NCBI GenBank assembly: GCA_028824575.1
Contig: JAPPDN010000582.1
Location: forward strand, 1,116 to 6,520
Direction: 5' to 3'
DNA: 5,405 nt
Origin: Candidatus Poribacteria bacterium
Lineage (GTDB): Bacteria > Poribacteria > WGA-4E > WGA-3G
Shown here: one piece after another, positions 1 through 5,405 of the stretch
How positions within the stretch are numbered: the first letter of the stretch is position 1
Layout: each line of letters starts with the position of its first letter
Made by a program: the position numbers and the translations under genes
The notes under the pieces: model-generated
The model's database searches: none
Told to the model about the DNA's origin: nothing
Seen by the model: only the letters and a program-made list of their open reading frames with translations

Positions 1-1
1 A

Positions 2-829
2 TATTACGCACAAAATTCTGGCGAACCTGAACCTGTTGCTACTGCTATCGCTGAGCATTATCAACCGCTCGGTGCGGATACACCGCTCCCCGAAACCGAA
101 GTCGGCGCGCTTCTCGCCATCGCTGACAAGCTCGACACCATCGTCGGATACTTCGGGATAGAAGAACGTCCCACAGGTTCGCAAGACCCGTACTCCCTAC
201 GACGACACGCACTCGGTACAATCCGTATCCTGCAAGACCGACAGTTACCGCTCTCTTTGGATGCTGTTGTAGAAAAGGCAATTTCGCTCTACACGGTACC
301 GTTGGCAGACGATACACAAACCAGTGTTCTCAATTTCATCAAAGAACGCCTACGCGTCATCTTACAAAACCAGCAACACGCACCTGATCTCGCCGATGCG
401 GTCTTGGCTGTCGGTGATGTCAACATCATTGATATTCACAAACGCGCCAGCGCGCTTGCCGAATTTCGCTTGACTTCAAACTTTGAGGAAGTGTATAATG
501 CCCTCAATCGAGTTCTGAGGATTTTACCGCCGAGCGTGCCAGAGACCGTAGACACAACACTGTTTCAAGACGACGCGGAAAAGCAACTCTTTGACCGTAT
601 CACTGCGGCAGCACCCGACTTCAAACAGAGCATTCAGGAACGCGACTACACTAAACTTTTAGCACGACTTGCCGCTCTACAACCAGCCATTGATGTATTC
701 TTTGATGATATTCTGGTTATGGCGGAGGAACCGGCACTGCGCGCGAACCGATTGGCGTTGTTGAATAAAATCGGACGGAACATCTATGCCACCGCAGACT
801 TAACAAAACTCGTAATCGCGGGGAATTAA
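2..829 (+). CDS. glyS: Glycyl-tRNA synthetase beta subunit, C-terminal part (5' end outside window)
   Basis: This is the C-terminal 275 residues of the beta chain of the bacterial alpha2-beta2 glycyl-tRNA synthetase, which charges tRNA-Gly in the cytoplasm. The full protein is usually near 690 residues, so well over half lies to the left; the reading frame is open to the window edge, and the ATG at 257 is internal, not the start. Family landmarks in the visible part (fragment numbering) are EHYQP at 18-22, AIADKLDT at 39-46 and PTGSQDPYSLRR at 57-68. The C-terminal part looks like a DALR-type anticodon-binding region: an ASALAEFR helix, then NRVLRI, then LFQDDAEKQLF. The end, with FFDDILVMAEEPALRANRLALL followed by the ATADLTKL tail, is highly typical of GlyS. 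Translation stops at TAA 827-829. A glyQ alpha-subunit gene is expected upstream but cannot be seen. No frameshift or missing tail is apparent. Identification is from recognised motifs, not a database search. Confidence 0.96.
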   Translation, partial: YYAQNSGEPEPVATAIAEHYQPLGADTPLPETEVGALLAIADKLDTIVGYFGIEERPTGSQDPYSLRRHALGTIRILQDRQLPLSLDAVVEKAISLYTVPLADDTQTSVLNFIKERLRVILQNQQHAPDLADAVLAVGDVNIIDIHKRASALAEFRLTSNFEEVYNALNRVLRILPPSVPETVDTTLFQDDAEKQLFDRITAAAPDFKQSIQERDYTKLLARLAALQPAIDVFFDDILVMAEEPALRANRLALLNKIGRNIYATADLTKLVIAGN

Positions 830-865
830 ACACAAGAGACATCTGAACGCGCCTGCTGATACTAT

Positions 866-870
866 AGGAG
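866..870 (+). promoter_or_regulatory. Ribosome binding site of the HEAT lipoprotein gene
   Basis: AGGAG lies six bases before the ATG at 877, inside a purine-rich stretch (AGGAGAAAGG). It supports this ATG as the start, and so does the complete lipoprotein signal peptide that begins there. The 47-base gap after glyS contains no hairpin with a T-run, so read-through from glyS is possible. Confidence 0.8.
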
Positions 871-876
871 AAAGGT

Positions 877-960
877 ATGAAACGACAGCGAATTTGTAAT
901 ATATTGAGAATCGGTATCCATCTCCCACTCATTGCTGCTATTGTCCTTCTAATTGCGTGT
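877..960 (+). other. Lipoprotein signal peptide and lipobox (residues 1-28)
   Basis: The first 28 codons encode a short basic n-region, an uncharged hydrophobic stretch rich in Ile, Leu and Ala, and the lipobox L-I-A-C, with Cys28 encoded by TGT at 958-960. The mature protein would begin Cys-Gly-Glu-Lys. This is the expected substrate for prolipoprotein diacylglyceryl transferase and signal peptidase II. It places the HEAT solenoid outside the cytoplasm. Confidence 0.88.
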
Positions 961-3900
961 GGTGAGAAAGAGAACAGGGATATTATTGAAGCGCGCGCCG
1001 CTATCGTCCGCGGAGATTATACCGCTGCACAGGCGGCAGTCGAAAAAACAGATACCGGGAACGAGGAGGCACGACATCTGAAAGCCTTCCTACAGAACCG
1101 GACACGCGCCGAGACAGAGGCTTGGCACCAAGCGATTGTCCAAGCGAATGCTTATCTTGAAACACTCGCCGCCGACATCCTCGCGATCTCAGTGTTGGAA
1201 GACCCGGATTCCGATGATCTTGACCAACAAGAACGGCTCATCCGCGCTCAGAACTCTATCTCTGGACTCTTCGCCGTGTCGCTTGCGGAGGCAGTCGAGA
1301 ATCGGGCAGAATTGCTAACCGAACTTGTCGCTCACCCAGATGCTGCTGTCGTTCAAGCACTTTTAGCAGCGGAGAAATGTTATCAGCCGAACGCACGTGC
1401 AGCCGTCGCGCAACTTATGGAAAAATTGGGAAGCGGAAATACAGTTATTGAATTACTGCAGCAAGCAATACGCCACAAGGACCCCGCTATACAAAAAGAG
1501 GCTGTCCGCTTTCTTGGCACGATGCAGAAACCCGAACTCATTCTAACCTTTGAAGACGCGCTGATGGAAATGGTGAATACACCGGAAGTCGCGTATAGGG
1601 CGATTGTCGCCCTCGAACGATTGGCAAGTTCAGGGGCAGCCGACGGTGTTGCCATTGTGCCGGGGCTTCAACTTGCACTTAAAAATAATAGTGCGCAGGT
1701 CAGAATGCACGCCGCAAAATTACTCGGTAGCATCCAAGACGAGACCGCTATCCCCGACTTGGTCCGACTGCTCGCAGACCCGAACAATTACGTCAAAGAT
1801 ACAGCCATAAATGCGCTCAACCGTATAGGCGACCCCGCAACTGCACCGCTCCTTGAGGTTTTAGCAACGAAAGCGCGAAACTTGATTCCCGATGAGGATA
1901 CCGGTTTCACCGCAGACTATCAATACATCGCAAGTGCTTACATTGACGATCTGTGGATGAAAAAATACCGAATCGGTACACAAGCCGCCGCAATCCAAAC
2001 GCTCGGACTCCTCAAAGCGGAAGCCGCTGTTCGACCGCTGATAAAAGAGTTAGCGAACGAAGAATTACAGGGTAATGCCTTGGCAGCACTCGTTGAAATG
2101 CGCGGTGTTGCTGTCCCACCTATGCTTGACGCGCTCAAAAACGACACAAATGAAATCCGGATAAAGATCGCAGAGGCACTCGGAACAATCGGGGACCGGC
2201 GCGCAATAACACCGCTTATTGACGCATTAAATAACGATCCCCATAAAGAGGTAAAAGCATTGGCCGCGATAGGACTCGGCGATATGCGGGCGCGGCGCGC
2301 GGTTCCGGTACTTACGGAGGCACTCTCCTACGACGATACCACTGCCACTAACGCTGCGGAGGCTCTCGGGAAAATCGGAGTAACGACAGAAGAATCCGTC
2401 CAAAAATTGATCATCATGGCAATGGATAAGCAGATGCGGGAAACCCTCCGGCTTGCGGCTATCGCTGCGCTCTGGCAACTCAAACCTGAGGAAGCCACAC
2501 AACCGATGCTTCTTCTCATGTTCAGTGATGAAACCAGTCCTGTCATACGTGCCAACGCCGTCAAGGTCCTGAGCCGTATCAAGGCACCCGAAACTACGCC
2601 TGTGTTGCTTTGGGTCCTGTCTACACAATTCGACGAAATCTCGGACTTTCAACGGCACATGAAGCGCGAGTATAAAACACTGGACGCGCTCCGAACACAG
2701 GTCGAGTCCTTCCAGATGCAGTGGACAGTCGATTACCCGCGCGCAAACTATCGGACATGGGGTGAACTCAAACCGATACCGAGCCTCGTGCGGAGTGAAG
2801 TCGCCCATGCCCTTGGTATTATCAAAGGGGACACCGTGATAGAACCCCTTATTCAAGCCCTTGAGGACGATGGACGCGCAACAGTCAGGCAAAGTGCAGC
2901 GTGGGCGCTCGGTGAAGTCAAGGGAGATGTCGCAACAACGGCTCTTATCACTGCATTAAAAAAAGACAAACAAGGGGTCGTCCGACAAGAAGCAGCCATC
3001 GGTCTCGGAAAAATAAAAGGGCAGCGGGTCATTGATCCGTTGTTAGACGCACTACGAGGCGATAAATACGAAACGACTCGATTCCAAGCCGCAGTGGCAC
3101 TCCGGGAGATTCAAGCGGCAGATAAAGGGCTTGTTGATGTTCTAAAAAAAGGCTTGGGAAGTTTTGATGACGGATACGAAGTCCAATCCGTTCAAGATCA
3201 GGTCATCGGGGCATTAATCAAAGATGGAAACATCCCGACAGCCGAGTTTGCACTCAATGCACTGAAATCTACAGATGATGAGTGGACGCGCTGGGCATTC
3301 GTCCACATTCTTGGAGCGACTGCGAAAAAAGTTGCTGCCGACGCGATGCTTGAGGAACTCAAACATCCGAAGCATGTTGTCCGGAAACGGGCGGCAAACT
3401 CGCTCGGTGGCTTTAAAGAACGCCGTCTTGTTGAACCGCTCATCGCTGTACTCGAAAACACTGATGAGATGAAATCCATTCGGGCATCTGCAATCGTCTC
3501 ACTCGGTGCCCTCAAAGATGAACGCGCCGCTGTCCCGCTCCTGACAGCACTCTCCGATGAAAACGCCGAGATCCGATTGCAAGCCGCCGCGGCTTTGGGC
3601 ACCCTCAGGGACTCAAAAGCAGTTGCGAAACTTAGCGAAATCGTTGAAAATCCGCTGGAGCCGGACAATGTCCGTGCCGCTGCAGTAGCCGCCCTCGGTA
3701 ATATCGGCGACAAAACCGCTGAAGACGTGCTGATTCGCGCCCTTGACATCCGAGTCGGAAACATGGCTAACAACGCCATGATTGCTCTCGGGAAACTCGA
3801 AAGTACAACAGCAATCCCGAGACTGATTGCTATGCTTGAAGATAAGCGGATACCCTTGGACGCGGCGACAGCAGTCTTAGCAAACGCCTCTACACGCACA

Positions 3901-4725
3901 AAAGCCGCACGCGCACTCGGTACTATCGGTGGACCCCGTGCCGCCGAAGCCCTCGGAAGACAACTTATTGACGATACAGAATACATCATTGCACTTGAAG
4001 ATGCAGGAAACAGGCGAAATCTCGGACTCGATGATCGGAGACGGAACTGGAGTTGGGAGATTTTCGTTGTTGCCGCCAAAAAACTCGACTTACCCGCATT
4101 TGTCGCACCGAAAATGGCGGAGCGCGCCGCAGATAAATGGGAAAGCAACCCCGTCAGAAATGCCGCTATGGTTGCCTTAGGACGTTGCAAAACCGCGGAT
4201 GCAGCACTGGATGTATCCGATCTCAAAGCGCGGTTATCCGATCCAGATGTGGACATCCGAAAACCCACTGCACTCGCCGTCGGGGAAGCCGGACTTTCGG
4301 AGTTTATACCAGACCTTGTGCAGATGATGAAGGGCGAAACCGAATCCGATAAGGATACCCGCCGAGCCGCGACGCAAGGACTCAGGGAATTGGCGGATCC
4401 CTCAACGACCGACGCTCTCATTGAAGTCATGAACAACGACGATAATCACGTGGAAATCCGACGCGATGCTTCGCGCGCATTGGGGGACATCGGATCCGAC
4501 GAAGCCGTAACGGCACTGCTGGACAAACTCAGAGCCTTACATGAAGCCCAAATTACGAGAGGATTCCGACTGGATGTCATCAAGGCACTCGGCGACGCGA
4601 AAAACACAAACGCTGTCTCACTGCTTGAAACGATTCTCCAAGATCAGGACGCAGAAATCCATTTCCAAGCGGCAGCAGCACTTTTTGAGATTACAGGTAA
4701 AGGCTACGGCTATAACCGCCTATAA
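877..4725 (+). CDS. Very large HEAT-repeat (PBS-lyase type) lipoprotein
   Basis: This 1282-residue protein starts with a lipoprotein signal peptide: basic n-region (MKRQR), hydrophobic core near residues 14-27, and lipobox LIAC with the acylated Cys at 28. It should be exported and membrane-anchored. Residue +2 is Gly, not Asp, which under the E. coli Lol rule would suggest the outer membrane; whether that rule applies here is unknown. Residues 29-145 are helical and non-repetitive, with a TPR-like stretch (GDYTAAQAAVE near 46-56). From about 190 to 1275 there are roughly 29 repeats of 31-32 residues with the HEAT_2 / PBS-lyase signature (VR..AA.ALG.IGD..A..PLI.AL). Clear examples are near 426-441, 638-652, 669-684, 701-715, 835-848, 899-913, 932-946 and 1193-1208. 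Three non-repeat insertions break the array near 333-368, 583-636 and 1034-1091. No catalytic motif is visible. The fold implies a long alpha-solenoid for protein binding; the partner is unknown. PBS-lyase here names the repeat family, not an activity. Confidence 0.93.
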   Translation: MKRQRICNILRIGIHLPLIAAIVLLIACGEKENRDIIEARAAIVRGDYTAAQAAVEKTDTGNEEARHLKAFLQNRTRAETEAWHQAIVQANAYLETLAADILAISVLEDPDSDDLDQQERLIRAQNSISGLFAVSLAEAVENRAELLTELVAHPDAAVVQALLAAEKCYQPNARAAVAQLMEKLGSGNTVIELLQQAIRHKDPAIQKEAVRFLGTMQKPELILTFEDALMEMVNTPEVAYRAIVALERLASSGAADGVAIVPGLQLALKNNSAQVRMHAAKLLGSIQDETAIPDLVRLLADPNNYVKDTAINALNRIGDPATAPLLEVLATKARNLIPDEDTGFTADYQYIASAYIDDLWMKKYRIGTQAAAIQTLGLLKAEAAVRPLIKELANEELQGNALAALVEMRGVAVPPMLDALKNDTNEIRIKIAEALGTIGDRRAITPLIDALNNDPHKEVKALAAIGLGDMRARRAVPVLTEALSYDDTTATNAAEALGKIGVTTEESVQKLIIMAMDKQMRETLRLAAIAALWQLKPEEATQPMLLLMFSDETSPVIRANAVKVLSRIKAPETTPVLLWVLSTQFDEISDFQRHMKREYKTLDALRTQVESFQMQWTVDYPRANYRTWGELKPIPSLVRSEVAHALGIIKGDTVIEPLIQALEDDGRATVRQSAAWALGEVKGDVATTALITALKKDKQGVVRQEAAIGLGKIKGQRVIDPLLDALRGDKYETTRFQAAVALREIQAADKGLVDVLKKGLGSFDDGYEVQSVQDQVIGALIKDGNIPTAEFALNALKSTDDEWTRWAFVHILGATAKKVAADAMLEELKHPKHVVRKRAANSLGGFKERRLVEPLIAVLENTDEMKSIRASAIVSLGALKDERAAVPLLTALSDENAEIRLQAAAALGTLRDSKAVAKLSEIVENPLEPDNVRAAAVAALGNIGDKTAEDVLIRALDIRVGNMANNAMIALGKLESTTAIPRLIAMLEDKRIPLDAATAVLANASTRTKAARALGTIGGPRAAEALGRQLIDDTEYIIALEDAGNRRNLGLDDRRRNWSWEIFVVAAKKLDLPAFVAPKMAERAADKWESNPVRNAAMVALGRCKTADAALDVSDLKARLSDPDVDIRKPTALAVGEAGLSEFIPDLVQMMKGETESDKDTRRAATQGLRELADPSTTDALIEVMNNDDNHVEIRRDASRALGDIGSDEAVTALLDKLRALHEAQITRGFRLDVIKALGDAKNTNAVSLLETILQDQDAEIHFQAAAALFEITGKGYGYNRL
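1873..1980 (+). other. Insertion 1 in the HEAT array (residues ~333-368)
   Basis: After a normal repeat ending in PLLEVLATK, about 36 residues without the HEAT signature intervene before the next helix (QAAAIQTLGLL). The stretch is acidic and then aromatic, with a run of Tyr, a Leu-Trp pair and KKY near its end. It probably forms a loop or extra helix projecting from the solenoid. Boundaries are estimated by eye. Confidence 0.55.
2623..2784 (+). other. Insertion 2 in the HEAT array (residues ~583-636)
   Basis: Between the repeat ending PVLLWVLSTQ and the one starting VRSEVAHALG there are about 54 residues rich in charged and aromatic side chains (three Tyr, two Trp and several Phe). The first half looks like an amphipathic helix (HMKREYKTLDALRTQVESF). 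The second half has WTVDYPRANYRTWGELKP, probably an extended loop. No known domain was recognised. Confidence 0.55.
3976..4149 (+). other. Insertion 3 in the HEAT array (residues ~1034-1091)
   Basis: About 58 residues separate the repeat ending ALGRQLIDD from the one starting PVRNAAMVALG. The insertion contains an Arg-rich acidic turn (NLGLDDRRRNWSWE), a hydrophobic segment (IFVVAAKKLDL) and a final helix (AERAADKW). Like the other two it is aromatic-rich compared with the repeats. Boundaries are approximate. Confidence 0.55.
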
Positions 4726-4726
4726 A

Positions 4727-4877
4727 TAGTTATCAGTTATCGGTTGTTGGTTGTTAGTTAAGAGATGTTTTGTGCCAATCTCCCGTAACTTTCGGATTTC
4801 AGCGAGCAGTCTATTGTTACAGAATCCCTTTTTAACTGAAAACTGGTAACTCTCACTGCGAGGCAAACTGATAACTC
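4727..4877. repeat. 151-bp intergenic element with terminal inverted repeats (MITE-like)
   Basis: The ends carry a perfect 11-bp inverted repeat: AGTTATCAGTT at 4728-4738 and AACTGATAACT at 4866-4876. One extra base on each side (T4727, C4877) separates these from a 5-bp direct repeat, ATAAA, at 4722-4726 and 4878-4882, which may be a target-site duplication. The element has no room for a gene, and its core (about 4763-4833) shows no coding potential. Together with the few bases beside it, it accounts for nearly all of the 170-base gap between the HEAT lipoprotein stop codon and the next ATG. As RNA the ends could pair, but the loop would exceed 120 bases and there is no terminal U-run, so it is not a typical terminator. 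The ATAAA match is AT-rich and could be chance. Confidence 0.6.
4728..4762 (+). repeat. Five tandem degenerate heptamers (left arm)
   Basis: Five consecutive 7-base units are AGTTATC, AGTTATC, GGTTGTT, GGTTGTT and AGTTAAG; the first four fit the consensus RGTTRTY. They form the left arm of the inverted-repeat element. The paired identical units (two, then two) suggest growth by local duplication. Confidence 0.8.
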
Positions 4878-4879
4878 AT
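4834..4879 (-). repeat. Inverted heptamer array (right arm)
   Basis: Read on the plus strand the units are AACTGAA, AACTGGT and AACTCTC in tandem (4834-4854), then, after 11 bases, AACTGAT and AACTCAT (4866-4879). On the minus strand each ends in AGTT, with ATCAGTT and ACCAGTT matching the left-arm family. The array is broken by an interruption (about 4855-4865) that puts the last two units out of 7-base phase. Confidence 0.7.
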
Positions 4880-4882
4880 AAA

Positions 4883-4888
4883 AAGGAG
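4883..4888 (+). promoter_or_regulatory. Ribosome binding site of the NIPSNAP gene
   Basis: AAGGAG ends seven bases before the ATG at 4896 and fixes that start. It lies just outside the right end of the inverted-repeat element, directly after the ATAAA direct repeat, so the site itself is not part of the repeat. Confidence 0.8.
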
Positions 4889-4895
4889 ATTTTTT

Positions 4896-5219
4896 ATGGC
4901 TTTTTTTGAATTACGGCAGTACAGAACGAAACCCGGCCAACGCGAAAACTGGGTGAAATACATGGAAGAAACGGTCCTCCCGTTCCAGATCTCTAAAGGG
5001 ATGGTTGTGATTGGCAGTTTCATTGGCGAAGAAGAGGACGATCTCTACGTCTGGATCCGACGGTTCGAGAGCGAAGAACAGCGAGAGCAACTCTACGCGG
5101 CGGTTTATGAAGATGATCGCTGGATAAACGAGATGTCACCACGCGTCGGCGAACTCATCGACAGAGAACAGATCGTCGTCACGCGGCTTGAACCCACTTC
5201 GCGCTCGGCACATCAGTAA
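4896..5219 (+). CDS. NIPSNAP-family small protein
   Basis: This complete 107-residue protein matches the NIPSNAP domain pattern, a ferredoxin-like alpha/beta fold of the dimeric alpha-beta barrel superfamily. Seen in order: a first strand FFELRQYRTKPG (residues 3-14), a long helix (about 15-30, ending VLPF), a second strand pair (MVVIGSFIGEEEDDLYVWIRRFES, about 36-59), a charged helix (EEQREQLYAAVYEDDRWINEM), and a last strand (QIVVTRLEPT). The length is typical of single-domain bacterial members. The conserved opening ELRQYR.KPGQ is the strongest clue. The family's biochemical role is poorly defined, and bacterial members often lie near catabolic genes. No signal peptide is present, so it is likely cytoplasmic. 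It lies 54 bases upstream of a dioxygenase-like gene on the same strand, so co-transcription is plausible. Runs of six and seven T flank the start codon. Confidence 0.88.
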   Translation: MAFFELRQYRTKPGQRENWVKYMEETVLPFQISKGMVVIGSFIGEEEDDLYVWIRRFESEEQREQLYAAVYEDDRWINEMSPRVGELIDREQIVVTRLEPTSRSAHQ

Positions 5220-5231
5220 GACAGAGACTAC

Positions 5232-5248
5232 GGCACACGGCGTGTGCC
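5232..5248. repeat. Perfect 7-bp hairpin between the NIPSNAP and PhyH-like genes
   Basis: GGCACAC (5232-5238), loop GGC, and GTGTGCC (5242-5248) form a perfect GC-rich stem-loop 12 bases after the NIPSNAP stop codon and 25 bases before the next ATG. The bases after it (TGCTACCTTTAA) lack a proper T-run, so it is a poor Rho-independent terminator. It may instead be a dispersed palindromic repeat, an mRNA-stabilising stem or a weak attenuator. Confidence 0.6.
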
Positions 5249-5261
5249 TGCTACCTTTAAC

Positions 5262-5268
5262 GGAGGTG
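5262..5268 (+). promoter_or_regulatory. Ribosome binding site of the PhyH-like gene
   Basis: GGAGGTG is a near-perfect match to the anti-Shine-Dalgarno complement. It ends five bases before the ATG at 5274, which supports that start. Confidence 0.82.
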
Positions 5269-5273
5269 TCTCG

Positions 5274-5405
5274 ATGAACCCTCAAGAAAAATATCTGTTT
5301 GACCTATGGGGATATGTGAATATAGAAGGTCTTTTAGGCGATGAAGAACTCGCAGAACTGAATGCACTCATTGACGCACAAAATTACGCTGATCCTGCGG
5401 ACGAT
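5274..5405 (+). CDS. Phytanoyl-CoA dioxygenase (PhyH)-like protein, N-terminal part (3' end outside window)
   Basis: Only the first 44 codons are visible and the frame is open to the right edge. The N-terminus, with YLFDLWGYVNIEGLLGDEELAELNALID at residues 7-34, is the typical opening of bacterial PhyH-family proteins: a DLxGYVxIEG strand, then a (S/G)xEE(L/V)AxLNxxID helix. Full-length members are usually near 250-350 residues and are Fe(II)/2-oxoglutarate-dependent oxygenases with a cupin core. The metal-binding HxD...H residues lie further downstream and cannot be checked here, so activity is not established and no substrate can be named. No signal peptide is seen, so it is presumably cytoplasmic. 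It follows the NIPSNAP gene closely on the same strand. The family call rests on pattern recognition of a short segment. Confidence 0.75.
   Translation, partial: MNPQEKYLFDLWGYVNIEGLLGDEELAELNALIDAQNYADPADD

Noticed and set aside
257..829. The ATG at 257 as the start of a separate 190-residue gene
   Set aside because: The same frame is open to the left edge and the upstream codons encode conserved GlyS motifs, so this Met is internal to glyS.
857..865. A possible extended -10 promoter (TGATACTAT) just before the lipoprotein gene
   Set aside because: Transcription would start around 872, inside or after the ribosome binding site, leaving almost no leader, and no -35 match was convincing.
2227..2892. 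A 221-codon minus-strand open frame inside the HEAT lipoprotein gene
   Set aside because: It overlaps the real gene fully, shows no family motif, and is best explained as a by-product of the plus-strand repeats.
3198..4436. A 412-codon open frame on the minus strand inside the HEAT lipoprotein gene
   Set aside because: It lies antisense to a well-supported repeat protein. Its translation is Ser/Ala/Arg-rich low-complexity sequence produced by the codon pattern of the repeats on the opposite strand, and it has no recognisable domain.
4727..4877. The inverted repeat after the lipoprotein gene as a Rho-independent terminator
   Set aside because: The pairing arms are 127 bases apart, AT-rich, and not followed by a T-run next to the stem.
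4728..4879. The heptamer arrays as a CRISPR array or attachment site
   Set aside because: The units are only 7 bases, largely contiguous, without spacers of uniform length, and there are no cas or integrase genes nearby.
6..5385. A shared 12-mer, ACGCACAAAATT, at both ends of the window (6-17 and 5374-5385)
   Set aside because: Both copies lie in unrelated coding sequence and in different codon phases of context. The match does not extend, so it is probably chance.

Overview
The window holds four same-strand (+) protein-coding regions from what looks like a bacterial chromosome of balanced base composition. The most likely source is an uncultivated bacterium of the Candidatus Poribacteria type or a relative. 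That assignment is an inference. It rests on a very large HEAT-repeat lipoprotein, a NIPSNAP protein next to a phytanoyl-CoA dioxygenase-like gene, and intergenic spacers made of degenerate AGTTATC-type heptamers and short perfect hairpins. No rRNA or other strong taxonomic marker is present. The bacterial two-subunit glycyl-tRNA synthetase gene (glyS) confirms Bacteria.

Layout: bases 2-829 are the last 275 codons of glyS (beta subunit), cut by the left edge. After a 47-base gap with nothing but a ribosome binding site comes a 1282-residue lipoprotein gene (877-4725). It has a clear lipobox (Cys28) and about 29 HEAT / PBS-lyase-type repeats, interrupted by three non-repeat insertions. The next 170 bases hold a 151-base element with 11-bp terminal inverted repeats, heptamer arrays in both arms and a 5-bp flanking direct repeat. 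Then come a 107-residue NIPSNAP-family gene (4896-5219), a 54-base spacer with a perfect 7-bp hairpin, and the first 44 codons of a phytanoyl-CoA dioxygenase-like gene (5274 to the right edge).

How the genes fit together: glyS is housekeeping and probably unrelated to its neighbours. The HEAT lipoprotein is predicted to be a membrane-anchored, extracytoplasmic protein-binding scaffold; its partner is unknown. The NIPSNAP and PhyH-like genes may be co-transcribed and may belong to a small-molecule catabolic or oxidative function, but nothing here identifies a substrate.

I found no CRISPR array, tRNA, rRNA, transposase, phage gene or recognisable defence system. The most noteworthy items are the mobile-looking 151-base intergenic element, whose conceptual removal restores a compact 14-base gene junction, and the size and interrupted architecture of the HEAT lipoprotein.
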